Notes: generated by a model from the letters alone, not told the origin. A stretch of 64,000 bases of DNA from Microbacterium sp. Yaish 1 (GCF_002245215.1 NZ_NPMR01000001.1:930001-994000), one strand, 5' to 3'. Positions 1-8,179 are shown, numbered from the stretch's first letter. Program-made: numbers and translations.

Positions 1-1525
1 AGTGGCCGCCGACGTTGCCGGTCAGGCGCCCGTGCAGAGCGGATGCCGAGGCATTGAGCCCGTCGATCGTGACGGTCTTGCCGTGCCGCTCGTATTTGTT
101 CACGACCGCGTCGAGCGCGGCCACGGTCGAGGCATCCCAGACGTGCGACCGGCTCATGTCGATCACGACGCGCTCGGGGTCGTCGGCGTACGCGAACTGC
201 GTCGTGAGGTCGTTGCTCGAGGCGAAGAAGAGCTCGCCGTCGACCTCGTACCGCGCGACCGGCTCGTCGCCGGCGGCGTCGAGCCGGCGGGTGACGGTGA
301 CGAAGTGGGCGACGCGACGGGCGAACATCACCATCGCGGCGAGCACGCCGAGGATGACGCCGATCGCGAGGTTGTGGGTCCACACCGTCGCCACGACCGT
401 GATGAGCATGACGGCGGTCTCGCTCTTCGGCATCCGCCGGAGGGTCGCGGGCCGGATGCTGTGCCAGTCGAACGTGGCCACCGTGACCATGATCATGACC
501 GCCACGAGCGCCGCCATCGGCATGATCGCGACGACATCGCCGAGCGCGAGCACGAGGATCAGCAGGAACACCCCCGCGAGGAAGGTCGAGATGCGCGTGC
601 GCGCCCCTGACGCCTTCACGTTGATCATCGTCTGCCCGATCATGGCGCAGCCGCCCATCCCGCCGAACGCGCCCGACAGGATGTTCGCGGCCCCCTGCCC
701 GAGCGCCTCGCGGGTCTTGCGCGAGTGGGTGTCGGTGATGTCGTCGACGAGCTTCGCGGTCATGAGCGATTCGAGCAGCCCGACGACCGCCATTGCGAGG
801 GCGTAGGGCGCGATGATGCGGAGCGTCTCGAGCGTGAGCGGAACATCGGGGACGAACAGTTCGGGCAGGCTCGCGGGCAGCTCCCCCTGATCGCCGACGG
901 TCGGCACCTGCCACCCGAAGGCGACGACGGCCGCGGTGAGCAGCACGATGGTGACGAGCGGCGCCGGGATCACCTTCGTCAGCCGGGGCAGCACGACGAG
1001 GATCACGAGCCCCGCGGCCACGAGCGGCCAGACGAGCCACGGGATGCCGTCGCCGAAGAGCTGCGGCAGCTGCGCGAGGAAGATCAGGATCGCGAGCGCG
1101 TTGACGAAGCCCACCATCACCGACCGCGGGATGAACCGCATGAGCTTCGCGACGCCCAGCACCGCCAGCACGATCTGGATGACGCCCCCGAGCAGGACGG
1201 TGGCGATGAAGTAGTCCATGCCGTGCTCGCGCATCACCGGCGCGATGACGAGCGCGATCGCACCGGTCGCGGCCGTGATCATCGCCGGACGCCCGCCGAG
1301 GAAGGCGATCGCGACCGCCATGATGAACGACGAGAACAACCCGACCCGGGGGTCGACCCCGGCGATGATCGAGAACGCGATCGCCTCGGGGATGAGCGCG
1401 AGGGCGACGACGAGCCCCGCCAGCACCTCGCGGGTCAGCAGCCGGGGGCTGCGGAGCGCCTGCACGACGGTGGGTTCGATGCGGTAGCGCGACGCGCTGT
1501 CGCGGGCGGGGGTGACGGCGGTCAC
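1..1525 (-). CDS. SulP-family inorganic anion transporter, C-terminus cut by window edge
   Basis: Multi-pass membrane carrier of the SulP/SLC26 family, expected to move sulfate, bicarbonate or a similar anion across the plasma membrane. About 508 residues are visible on the minus strand from a GTG at 1525. The N-terminal half carries the typical LAGLVVALALIPEAIAF segment and a long run of hydrophobic helices. The last 90 or so residues look like a STAS domain (VVIDMSRSHVWDASTVAALD). SulP proteins usually have 480-570 residues, so little is missing beyond base 1. The gene is divergent from a MerR-type regulator at 1689, with an imperfect palindrome between them at 1642-1662, so local control by that regulator is likely. 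The transported anion cannot be read from the sequence. Confidence 0.9.
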   Translation of the reverse strand, partial: MTAVTPARDSASRYRIEPTVVQALRSPRLLTREVLAGLVVALALIPEAIAFSIIAGVDPRVGLFSSFIMAVAIAFLGGRPAMITAATGAIALVIAPVMREHGMDYFIATVLLGGVIQIVLAVLGVAKLMRFIPRSVMVGFVNALAILIFLAQLPQLFGDGIPWLVWPLVAAGLVILVVLPRLTKVIPAPLVTIVLLTAAVVAFGWQVPTVGDQGELPASLPELFVPDVPLTLETLRIIAPYALAMAVVGLLESLMTAKLVDDITDTHSRKTREALGQGAANILSGAFGGMGGCAMIGQTMINVKASGARTRISTFLAGVFLLILVLALGDVVAIMPMAALVAVMIMVTVATFDWHSIRPATLRRMPKSETAVMLITVVATVWTHNLAIGVILGVLAAMVMFARRVAHFVTVTRRLDAAGDEPVARYEVDGELFFASSNDLTTQFAYADDPERVVIDMSRSHVWDASTVAALDAVVNKYERHGKTVTIDGLNASASALHGRLTGNVGGH

Positions 1526-1641
1526 TCGGTGCCTTTCGGTCGGTGCCCGACGGGGCGGGCGGACGGTCGCGCGAGCGCGCGCAGCGTCGGCTGTCCGACG
1601 CGGGCAGAATGAGGGGGTCGGCGCGGAACGGCGCCGACGAG

Positions 1642-1662
1642 AATCTAACGTAACGTGAGGTT
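1642..1662. promoter_or_regulatory. Imperfect palindrome, candidate MerR operator
   Basis: AATCTAACGT and ACGTGAGGTT face each other around one base, and 8 of 10 positions pair. The half-site ACGTGAGG resembles the perfect site in front of the TipA-type MerR operon at 62130-62148. It lies between the divergent SulP and MerR genes, where an autoregulatory MerR site would be expected. Confidence 0.55.
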
Positions 1663-1688
1663 TGATGTCGAATCGCGACGAGGTCACC

Positions 1689-2042
1689 ATGCGCATCGGA
1701 GAGGTGACCGAGCGGACCGAGATGTCGTTCCGCACGCTCCGGCACTACGACGAGATCGGCCTCGTCACCCCGTCGGCGCGCACCGAGGGCGGCTTCCGCC
1801 TGTACACGGAGGACGACGTCGCCCGCATCCTGCTCATCCGACGTATGAAGCCCCTCGGCTACAGCCTCGACGAGATGCGGGAGCTGCTCGACGTCGTCGA
1901 TGCCCTGGCCGCCTCCCCGGCCGACACGGAGCTGCGCGCCCGCCTCGAGACGATCCGCGCCGGCGCGACCGAGCGCCGCGAGAAGCTGACCCGCCAGGTC
2001 GCGATGGCCGACGAGTTCCTCGCGCAGCTCGGCGACATCTGA
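1689..2042 (+). CDS. MerR-family transcriptional regulator
   Basis: Small one-component DNA-binding regulator of about 117 residues. The N-terminal winged helix-turn-helix is clear (MRIGEVTERTEMSFRTLRHY then EIGLV and GFRLYTEDDV), followed by a dimerisation coiled coil (residues ~75-110). It has no long effector domain and no metal-binding cysteines, so the ligand is unknown. The ATG at 1689 is chosen because GACGAGG lies 5 nt upstream and because this start leaves the palindrome at 1642-1662 free to act as operator; an in-frame ATG at 1665 is the alternative. It is divergent from the SulP transporter and most simply controls it and itself. Confidence 0.88.
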   Translation: MRIGEVTERTEMSFRTLRHYDEIGLVTPSARTEGGFRLYTEDDVARILLIRRMKPLGYSLDEMRELLDVVDALAASPADTELRARLETIRAGATERREKLTRQVAMADEFLAQLGDI

Positions 2043-2090
2043 CGGGCCTCGCACCGGGACGCCGACGAGCACCCCACGAGGTCGACGCGC

Positions 2091-2357
2091 TCAGGCGTAG
2101 GCCCGGTGCACGTGCCATCCACCCTCACCGGAATAGACGTCGAAGACGAACGCCTCGCCGTCGGGGTCGGTCGCCTGGAAGCGCCAGCCGTAGAGCCCGC
2201 GGCGCAGATCGTCGTCCGCGGCGAGCGACCACACCGAGTCGCGCAGGCGCGTCGGGATGTCGCTGACGGTCCAGCGCCGGCCCGCGTAGAACATCCGCGC
2301 CGGGATGTCGTCGACGAGCCAGAGGGTGACGTCGTGGGCGCTCGTCGTATCGGTCAT
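2091..2357 (-). CDS. Small protein of unknown function
   Basis: 88-residue soluble protein with no signal peptide. It begins VTLWLVDDIPARMFYAGRRW and ends with an FVFDV, W-H-V-H pattern that suggests a small beta-rich fold. It faintly resembles short actinobacterial proteins of the DUF6504 type (a GRxWxV motif near the N-terminus), but I cannot confirm the family. It is convergent with the MerR gene and separated from it by 48 bases. The product is a plausible real protein because its codon use matches the neighbours and no better frame exists here. No function is assigned. Confidence 0.65.
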   Translation of the reverse strand: MTDTTSAHDVTLWLVDDIPARMFYAGRRWTVSDIPTRLRDSVWSLAADDDLRRGLYGWRFQATDPDGEAFVFDVYSGEGGWHVHRAYA

Positions 2358-2405
2358 GACAACCGAGGATAGAACACATCTTCGACACTCGCCAGACCCG
2401 AACGG

Positions 2406-3356
2406 TCATCCCTCGCCCCGTCTGACACCCACCCCGTCGACGCCCGCGAGGTCGTCGATCCCGACCAGATCGGCCATCGTGACGGCACCCCGCACGCCCT
2501 GCTCGACCAGACGCGTCGCCGCGAGCGCGGCGAGCCGCCCGGTCGCGAGCGACTGCCCCTCCCCCCATGCCGAGAACGACCGCCCGCTCTGCCGATGCAC
2601 GGCACCGACGTGCCACCTGCTCGTTCCGAACTGCGGTGCCCGCCGGAGCAGCGGCGCCAGTCGCGGAAACGCTCCGACCACGCGGAGCGCCCCCGTCGCG
2701 ACCCTGCTGTCGAGCGCGAGCCAGCTGCGGACCGCGACTCCGGACGAGACGCCCAAAAGCAGGTCGTCCGGAAAGTCCGCTCGCAGATAGGTTCGGCTTC
2801 CCCGTCGTGGCGCGCGGAACCGTCGAGCCGACCTCAGGTTCACGACCGGTCCGGCCTCGGGCGCCGCGTGGACCGGGGCACCGGCGAGCCCCACCATCCA
2901 GTCGACAGCCGCCGCGCCGTGATGCTCACCCGCTCCGAGCATCACGGTGACGTCGACGTCGTCTCCCGGCACGGCGGCGAGCGCCCGCACGAGAACGGTG
3001 CTCGCGCCCGGCGCGATCCCCGCCCCCAGCAGCACGGCCCCGCCGTCGGCGACGCGATCGGCGAGCCGCGCGAGATGGGATGCCGTCGCCGATACGTCGA
3101 CGAGGGGCGTGGCGCCCACGGCATCCTGCACCGCCGTGACCTCGAGACCGCTCGCGTCGATCACGGCATCCGCTCGACGCGCCGCCTCGGCAAGCGCGTC
3201 CCGCCCGCGCGCGGTCGTGACGTCGGCGGTGATGCCCCCGGGTTCCGGGCGGCGCGAGACGCCGACGACGGCGTGCCCGCCTGCGCGCAGGGCGTCGGCG
3301 GCGGCCGCCCCGACGGCTCCGCGCGAGCCGAGGACGAGGACAGAGAGGTGGGACAT
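2406..3356 (-). CDS. Saccharopine dehydrogenase-like NAD(P)-binding protein
   Basis: 316-residue soluble oxidoreductase-like protein. A Rossmann nucleotide-binding motif opens the sequence (SVLVLGSRGAVGAAAADAL, residues ~4-22), and the dinucleotide fold continues with DALAEAARRADAVIDASGLE and a GAGIAPGAST segment. This is the architecture of the saccharopine-dehydrogenase NADP-binding superfamily, whose distant members have many substrates, so no reaction is assigned. The ATG at 3356 is used because the reading frame open upstream runs through the TetR operators. The gene is divergent from the TetR regulator at 3444, and both operators (3361-3382, 3410-3425) sit just upstream of its start, so it is the likely repressed target. 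Confidence 0.85.
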   Translation of the reverse strand: MSHLSVLVLGSRGAVGAAAADALRAGGHAVVGVSRRPEPGGITADVTTARGRDALAEAARRADAVIDASGLEVTAVQDAVGATPLVDVSATASHLARLADRVADGGAVLLGAGIAPGASTVLVRALAAVPGDDVDVTVMLGAGEHHGAAAVDWMVGLAGAPVHAAPEAGPVVNLRSARRFRAPRRGSRTYLRADFPDDLLLGVSSGVAVRSWLALDSRVATGALRVVGAFPRLAPLLRRAPQFGTSRWHVGAVHRQSGRSFSAWGEGQSLATGRLAALAATRLVEQGVRGAVTMADLVGIDDLAGVDGVGVRRGEG

Positions 3357-3360
3357 GAAA

Positions 3361-3382
3361 ACTCCAAACGTTCGGTTGGAGT
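3361..3382. promoter_or_regulatory. TetR operator candidate 1
   Basis: ACTCCAAAC and GGTTGGAGT form a 22-bp inverted repeat, 8 of 9 positions pairing. It starts 5 bases upstream of the minus-strand dehydrogenase start codon and shares its half-site GGTTGGAG with the second site at 3410-3425. Confidence 0.7.
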
Positions 3383-3409
3383 CACCGTAGTCGCCAGGGC
3401 GTCCGGCGG

Positions 3410-3425
3410 CCAACCGGAAGGTTGG
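3410..3425. promoter_or_regulatory. TetR operator candidate 2
   Basis: CCAACC-GGAA-GGTTGG is a perfect 6-bp-arm palindrome 18 bases upstream of the TetR start codon, extended to the right as GGTTGGAGTT. Together with 3361-3382 it covers the whole divergent promoter region, as expected for a repressor controlling itself and the neighbour. Confidence 0.7.
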
Positions 3426-3443
3426 AGTTGCTAGGCTCGGATC

Positions 3444-4001
3444 ATGGCGTGGGACACCGAGGCGACGCGGCGCCGCCTGCTCGAAGCCGCGACCGAGCAC
3501 TTCTCCGCGCGGGGATACGCCGGCGCACGTGTCGAGGCGATCGCCCGGACCGCCGGGGTGAACAAAGAGCGCATCTACTCGTACTTCGTCGACAAGGCGG
3601 GTCTGTTCGGCGCCGTGCTCGCCGCCGAGGTCGACCGCCTGCTCGACGGCATCGAGATCCGCGGCACCGGCGCCGACGCGCTCGGCGGTCTCGCCCACGA
3701 CCTGTACGACCGCGCCGCGTCGCACCCGCAGCTCGCTCGCCTGCTGTCGTGGGAGAGCCTCGAGCTCGACGCCCCGGTGTCGGGGCCCAGCCGCGCCGAG
3801 GGGTGCGCCGCGATGGTCGACGCTCTCACTGCGGCTTTACCCGGTCGCTCTCGCGACGAGGCCGCCCAGCTGCTGGTGAGCATCATCGCGATCGCGACGG
3901 CCGACGGATGCCTCCCCCATCTCGTCACGCTCATCACGGGCTCGGCATCCCCGGACGCCCGCCGAGCCGCCGTCGTCGCGCAGGCCCGATCGCTCGCCTG
4001 A
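3444..4001 (+). CDS. TetR/AcrR-family transcriptional regulator
   Basis: 185-residue repressor. The TetR helix-turn-helix is textbook: TRRRLLEAATEHFSARGYAG, then RVEAIARTAGVNKERIYSYF, then DKAGLFGAVL (residues ~6-60). The remainder is the helical ligand-binding and dimer domain, too divergent to reveal a ligand. It is divergent from the dehydrogenase-like gene at 3356, with two matching palindromes in the 87-base gap, which strongly suggests autoregulation and repression of that gene. A run of six CGGT units follows the stop codon. Confidence 0.93.
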   Translation: MAWDTEATRRRLLEAATEHFSARGYAGARVEAIARTAGVNKERIYSYFVDKAGLFGAVLAAEVDRLLDGIEIRGTGADALGGLAHDLYDRAASHPQLARLLSWESLELDAPVSGPSRAEGCAAMVDALTAALPGRSRDEAAQLLVSIIAIATADGCLPHLVTLITGSASPDARRAAVVAQARSLA

Positions 4002-4006
4002 ACCGC

Positions 4007-4030
4007 CGGTCGGTCGGTCGGTCGGTCGGT
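4007..4030. repeat. Tetranucleotide tandem repeat (CGGT)x6
   Basis: Six exact CGGT units begin five bases after the TetR stop codon. It lies in non-coding sequence between the TetR and MarR genes, so length changes should not affect a protein. Confidence 0.9.
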
Positions 4031-4148
4031 CGACTGAGGTCCACCTTCCTTCGCCCATACCAGGTGAGCGCTCCCACGGGAAGGGCTCCCCTTCGGCCGG
4101 GCGCTCGGACAGACTGAGCCGCTAGGCCGATCAACACGGGGAGTCGTC

Positions 4149-4604
4149 ATGGCAGTGCAGGGTGAGACATCGTCGGCATCGGCAGTCCTCGACGCGCTGT
4201 GGGCGTACGAGGCCGCGGAAGGCGCCATCCGGCTGCGCCTGCGCGACTCGATGCTCGTGTGCGAGAACGACCTGATCGCGCTCGAGAAGCTCATCGAGGC
4301 CCAGGACCGCGACATCGCGCTGACCCCGTCGAACATCACCCAGGAGCTCGGGATCTCGTCCGCGAGCACGACCGCGATGCTCGATCGCCTGGAGCGCTCT
4401 GGGTATCTGCGGCGGCAGCCGCATCCCTCCGACCGCCGCAAGGTCTTCGTCACGCTCGGTGATCGCCCCGTCGAGAGCCTGCGCCAGTCGGGATCGGACG
4501 TGCAGCATCGCGTCGAGGACGTCATCGCCGACATGCCGCCCGGATCCGCGGCCGTGCTCGTCGATTTCCTCTCGCGCATGCGGGTCGCCGCCGAAGCCGC
4601 CTGA
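4149..4604 (+). CDS. MarR-family winged-helix regulator
   Basis: 151-residue regulator. A helical dimerisation segment (residues ~10-55, ALWAYEAAEGAIRLRLRDSM) precedes the winged helix: LTPSNITQELGISSASTTAM, LDRLERSGYLRRQPHPSDRR and VFVTLGD. The D-R-R-K wing is a MarR hallmark. GGGGAG lies upstream of the ATG. No ligand can be inferred. The 3' side is followed by intergenic sequence holding the first 83-bp repeat and then the convergent membrane-protein gene. Its targets are not obvious, because no gene is divergent from it and the TetR gene upstream has its own operator. Confidence 0.9.
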   Translation: MAVQGETSSASAVLDALWAYEAAEGAIRLRLRDSMLVCENDLIALEKLIEAQDRDIALTPSNITQELGISSASTTAMLDRLERSGYLRRQPHPSDRRKVFVTLGDRPVESLRQSGSDVQHRVEDVIADMPPGSAAVLVDFLSRMRVAAEAA

Positions 4605-4702
4605 CACCCCACGGTCGGCCCCGCCCGCGTGGCCTGGCCGTGCCTGTATGCCGAGCCCGTGTGCCCCTACCCGTGCGCTTGTGCCCGTTCCCGTGTGCCC
4701 GT

Positions 4703-4785
4703 GCCGCGATGCAAGACATCCGCCCCGACACCCCGGCCCGGATGCCGCATCCCCGGCGCGTCGCCCACGATCCCTTGCATCCGCG
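4703..4785 (+). repeat. 83-bp dispersed repeat, copy 1
   Basis: The 83 bases match 6333-6415 in the same orientation with two mismatches. The element is bounded by GATGCAAG and its complement CTTGCATC and contains the near-palindrome GGATGCCGCATCC in the middle. It lies between the convergent MarR and membrane-protein genes. The terminal inverted repeats suggest a REP- or MITE-like element. No coding frame is evident. Confidence 0.85.
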
Positions 4786-4800
4786 CACCGGCGCACGGGC

Positions 4801-5922
4801 TCAGGACGTCAGCGGCACGCCCGTTGTTCGACGCCCCGCCGGCGCCCAGCCGAAGAGGAGCAGCGCCGCAGCGAAACTGAGCGGCCCGACCAGGTGGAAG
4901 ACCTGCGACAGCGCAGACACGTCACCGCCCGAGGTGCCGAAGGTGTCGGCGATCGACATCCCGATCGAGAATCCGGCGAACAGCCGCAGGAACAGCGCGG
5001 CCCCGATGATCGAGAGGTAGAGGATGCCGAGCCGGCGAGGCGTCAGCCACGCCCCTCCCCTCGTGAGCGCGACGACTGTCACACCGACTGCCGCCACCAG
5101 CCACACCCCGCCCCACACGGCCACCGACTGTGCAGCGAGCGCCGGGTCGAAACCGTCGGCCGCGATCATCTCGGCGTAGATGGCGCTCAGCTCGTAGCCG
5201 GGCACCTTGGCGAGCGGGTTCCACACCAGCAGATCGAGCACGCCGAGCGCGAGCAACGCCGTCACGGACACGAGCCCCGCGATCGCGACCGGCCGTCGTC
5301 GGGTAAGCGGTGAGGAGCGGTCCTCCAGGACGAGCGGCATCGATCGCCAGGCGCCGGCCAGCCCGATCGCGGCGCCGCCGACCGTGAGGCCGACGCCCGC
5401 TGCGCTCACCCCCGCCGGAATGGGGCACATCGCGGCGAGCGCGAGCACGGGGATGCCGAGCGCGGTGACGGCGAACGCGCCCCGCACGACCGCCGATCGC
5501 GACAGCGCGGCAGCCCCGATGAAGAGGACGATCGCGAGCAGCACTCCCCCGAGCAGGACCACGCCGAGCGCAGAACGGCCGACCGCGAGCGCGATCTCGA
5601 CAGCGGACGGAATCGCGACGGCGGGAGAAGCGAGGTCGGCGGTCAGCCAGAGCGCGGCCGAGGTCGTACCGACCGCGGCGAGCAGCGTGACGCCCCGCCG
5701 ACTCAAGCGACGCGAAGCTGCACCTCGGGGCTCACCGGTCAGCACCGGAGAGTCGCGGTCCGCGGTGAGGGCGACCGCGATCGCGCCGCGCACGACGTCA
5801 CCCCGACCCACCCCGGCCTCGTGAGCGCCCGCGACATCCGCCCGCCACTGCTCGAGATGACGCTCACGCGACGCGGCCGGCATCGTCCGACTCACCACTC
5901 GGAGAACAAGGTCGAGGCTCAC
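4801..5922 (-). CDS. Multi-pass membrane protein, partner of PadR regulator
   Basis: 373-residue integral membrane protein of unknown function. A soluble N-terminal segment (residues ~1-60, with ASRERHLEQWRADVAGA) resembles the short prefix found on many actinobacterial membrane proteins that follow PadR genes. About eight to ten hydrophobic helices follow (for example VTLLAAVGTTSAALWLTADL and LGVVLLGGVLLAIVLFIGAA). Its start overlaps the PadR stop by four bases (ATGA), so the two are translationally coupled and probably functionally linked. PadR-coupled membrane proteins often act in stress or drug responses, but nothing here shows a substrate. The pair is bracketed by the two 83-bp repeats. 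Confidence 0.8.
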   Translation of the reverse strand: MSLDLVLRVVSRTMPAASRERHLEQWRADVAGAHEAGVGRGDVVRGAIAVALTADRDSPVLTGEPRGAASRRLSRRGVTLLAAVGTTSAALWLTADLASPAVAIPSAVEIALAVGRSALGVVLLGGVLLAIVLFIGAAALSRSAVVRGAFAVTALGIPVLALAAMCPIPAGVSAAGVGLTVGGAAIGLAGAWRSMPLVLEDRSSPLTRRRPVAIAGLVSVTALLALGVLDLLVWNPLAKVPGYELSAIYAEMIAADGFDPALAAQSVAVWGGVWLVAAVGVTVVALTRGGAWLTPRRLGILYLSIIGAALFLRLFAGFSIGMSIADTFGTSGGDVSALSQVFHLVGPLSFAAALLLFGWAPAGRRTTGVPLTS

Positions 5923-6272
5923 GCGATCACTCCCCTCGCGTCGCCCCGGCCATGCCCGGGCTCGGGCTCCTGCCGACGCGCGCGGCGACGCTGCATCCGC
6001 ACCGCGTGCTTATCGACGGCGGCGCGGGCCGCGGCGAGGCCGTCCGGCGACAGGCGGTACAGCCGCCGACGGGGTCCGCTGCGGTTCGGGTCGACCTCCC
6101 ACTCGGAGGTCACCCACTCCATCGACTCGAGGCGTTCGAGGATCGGGTACACGCTGCCGGCGGGCCGCCCGGTGCTGTTGACGATGCGCAGCCCCCACAC
6201 CGGTTCGGGCTCGCTGATCAGAGCCTCGAGCACGTCGACGGTCGCCGGGGTGATGCGTCTGAGCGTCTGCAT
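5919..6272 (-). CDS. PadR-family transcriptional regulator
   Basis: 117-residue winged-helix repressor. The PadR signature is clear: VLEALISEPEPVWGLRIVN, then GSVYPILERLESMEWVTSEW, then GPRRRLYRLSPDGLAAARAA. The C-terminal dimerisation helix is short, placing it in the small PadR subgroup; the last 25 residues are Arg-rich and then low-complexity. The ATG at 6272 lies nine bases from a perfect 26-bp palindrome (6281-6306) that also contains a TATATA-like -10, so autorepression is likely and the leader is very short with no Shine-Dalgarno. It is coupled to the downstream membrane protein. Confidence 0.92.
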   Translation of the reverse strand: MQTLRRITPATVDVLEALISEPEPVWGLRIVNSTGRPAGSVYPILERLESMEWVTSEWEVDPNRSGPRRRLYRLSPDGLAAARAAVDKHAVRMQRRRARRQEPEPGHGRGDARGVIA

Positions 6273-6280
6273 GACCGCAT

Positions 6281-6306
6281 GCTATCTCTATATACGTAGA
6301 GATAGC
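6281..6306. promoter_or_regulatory. PadR operator and promoter
   Basis: GCTATCTCTA and TAGAGATAGC are perfect 10-bp inverted arms around six bases. The AT-rich centre supplies a minus-strand -10 (TATAGA, 6292-6287), giving a start site about nine bases before the PadR ATG. A bound PadR dimer would block the promoter. Confidence 0.8.
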
Positions 6307-6332
6307 CGCCCTGCCTGCGCTGCGACGCCGCA

Positions 6333-6415
6333 CCGCGATGCAAGACATCCGCCCCGACACCCCGGCCCGGATGCCGCATCCTCGGCGCGTCGCACACGAT
6401 CCCTTGCATCCGCGC
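6333..6415 (+). repeat. 83-bp dispersed repeat, copy 2
   Basis: Direct copy of 4703-4785 with two substitutions and the same GATGCAAG/CTTGCATC ends. It lies between the PadR promoter and the 3' end of the LuxR-type gene. The two copies therefore flank exactly the PadR-membrane protein operon. Confidence 0.85.
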
Positions 6416-6432
6416 CCGCGTCCGCGCCCACG

Positions 6433-6457
6433 CCCGACCCGACCCGACCCGACCCGA
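6433..6457. repeat. Pentanucleotide tandem repeat (CCCGA)x5
   Basis: Five exact CCCGA units end three bases before the stop codon of the minus-strand LuxR-type gene. The repeat is non-coding and directly downstream of that gene. Confidence 0.9.
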
Positions 6458-6460
6458 GCG

Positions 6461-8158
6461 TCAGCGCCTCCCGCCGAGCACACGTGCGATCTCGCGGCGG
6501 CTCGACACCCCCAGGCGCCGCATGATGTTGGCCACGTGGTAGTCGACGGTCCGCTTCGACAGGTGCAGCAGTCCCGCGATCTCGCCGCTCGTGTAGCCCT
6601 GCCCGACGGCGTCGGCGACCTTCCGCTGCTGCTCGGTCAGCCGCGCCGCGGGGTCGGCGCCGCGCGACCCGCGCTGCATCTCGGTCGTCGTCGCAGCAAC
6701 GGCCTCGTCGTACCGGCGCGCAAGGCCGACCGCGCCGAGCTCCTGCAGCTCGGCGCTGGCGTCTTCGTAGACGGCGAGCGCGCGCCGCGGATCCGGCCGT
6801 CCGTGCGCGCCGAAGAGGCTGTAGTGGATGCCGGCGACGACGCGCACCCACGCCCGCCCGAGCGGGTCGTGATCGAGCGTCAGCAGCGCGAGGGCGCGGT
6901 CGACGGCGATCGTCGCCTCGGCGTAGCGCTCGTCATGCTCGGCGAGGATCGAGACGAACGCCCAGGCGTACGCGCTGCCGTCCGCCCCCGGTTGCACCCG
7001 CCACGCGGCGACACCGCGCCGCACCTCGTCGACGCGGCCGAGGTGCCACGAGGCGAGCAGGTTCAGCATCCGCCATTCCTCGCCCCGGTACGGATGCCGG
7101 TACCCGGGCTCGGCGGCATCCTCCAGCGCCCGCCGCAGCGCCGGCCAGTCGCTGAGCGAGATCGCCATCATGATCCGGGCGTGCGTGATGACCATCTGCG
7201 CGAGGAACGAGGGGGTGTCGCGGCACAGCAGCGCCGCCCGGTCGAGCACGGGCCGGCTCGCCTCCATGTCACCGCGGAGCGCCAGGAGCAGCCCGTGCAC
7301 CGCGAGCGCCTGAGGTTCGAGCCAGTCGTGCTCGATCAGCCCGGACGGCGGCGTCGTCGCGCGAACCACCTCGGCCGCGTCGCGCCACCATCCCTGGCGG
7401 ATGCGGACGAACGCGAGCTCGACCTCGCCGTGCAGGCGCACACCGTGCCGCCAGGCGGGCGCGAGCCGCGCTCCGCGCGCGAGGTTCAGCGCCGCTTCGC
7501 CGAGGCGTCCCGACAGGTGCTCGACGCTGCCGAGGCACACGAGGGCCAGCGCGTGGACGGCCGACAGGCTGTTGCGCATCCGCAGCGGGGCGAGAGTGTC
7601 GGTGAGGGCCCGGCGCGCGGCGTCCCCCGCTCCGGTGTGCTGTTCGACCATCGCGTCGAGACCGAGCAGGTCGAAGGGCACATGCTCGGGGGCCGGCACC
7701 CGGCCGTCACGAGCGGATGCCGCGGCCATGACCGCGCGCGACGCATCGATGCATCGGCGTGCGTTCACCCAGGATGCCGATGCGACGCAGCCGGTCGCGA
7801 GGTACGACAGCAGCATGGGCAGCAGCATCCCCTCGCCGTCCAGGGGGTCGGGGGAACCACCCTCCGGCGACTCGGCGAGCGCGATGATGCGGGCCACCGC
7901 ACTGTCGAGGTCGCCGGCGGCGATCTGGAGCATGGCGAGCACACCCTCGCGCAGCACCCCCTCGGGCAGTGCGGCCACGTCGTCGCGGTGCGCGGCGAGC
8001 AGGTCGACGCGATACCCCCGGATGCCGACCGAGCACGCGAGCGCGAGGCCGTCGGGATCGCCGCCGGCATGTGCGGTGAGTGCAGCGCGGACGGCGGTCT
8101 CGGTCTCCCGACGCCGCCACGCGGAGCGAGCATCGTCGAGAAGAGGGTGTGGTGGCAT
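6461..8158 (-). CDS. LuxR-type (FixJ/NarL HTH) regulator with large helical N-terminus
   Basis: 565-residue transcriptional regulator. The last 60 residues form a LuxR helix-turn-helix: LTEQQRKVADAVGQGYTSGE, IAGLLHLSKRTVDYHVANIM and RRLGVSSRREIARVL. The first ~480 residues are Ala-rich helices, probably TPR-like, with no Walker A motif. This distinguishes it from the ATPase-bearing MalT/LAL regulator at 42313. The sensing mode is unknown. It lies 22 bases downstream of the uncharacterised gene 8180-9217 on the same strand, so the two are probably co-transcribed. Confidence 0.85.
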   Translation of the reverse strand: MPPHPLLDDARSAWRRRETETAVRAALTAHAGGDPDGLALACSVGIRGYRVDLLAAHRDDVAALPEGVLREGVLAMLQIAAGDLDSAVARIIALAESPEGGSPDPLDGEGMLLPMLLSYLATGCVASASWVNARRCIDASRAVMAAASARDGRVPAPEHVPFDLLGLDAMVEQHTGAGDAARRALTDTLAPLRMRNSLSAVHALALVCLGSVEHLSGRLGEAALNLARGARLAPAWRHGVRLHGEVELAFVRIRQGWWRDAAEVVRATTPPSGLIEHDWLEPQALAVHGLLLALRGDMEASRPVLDRAALLCRDTPSFLAQMVITHARIMMAISLSDWPALRRALEDAAEPGYRHPYRGEEWRMLNLLASWHLGRVDEVRRGVAAWRVQPGADGSAYAWAFVSILAEHDERYAEATIAVDRALALLTLDHDPLGRAWVRVVAGIHYSLFGAHGRPDPRRALAVYEDASAELQELGAVGLARRYDEAVAATTTEMQRGSRGADPAARLTEQQRKVADAVGQGYTSGEIAGLLHLSKRTVDYHVANIMRRLGVSSRREIARVLGGRR

Positions 8159-8179
8159 CCGCCGCCCTTCTGTCGGCGT

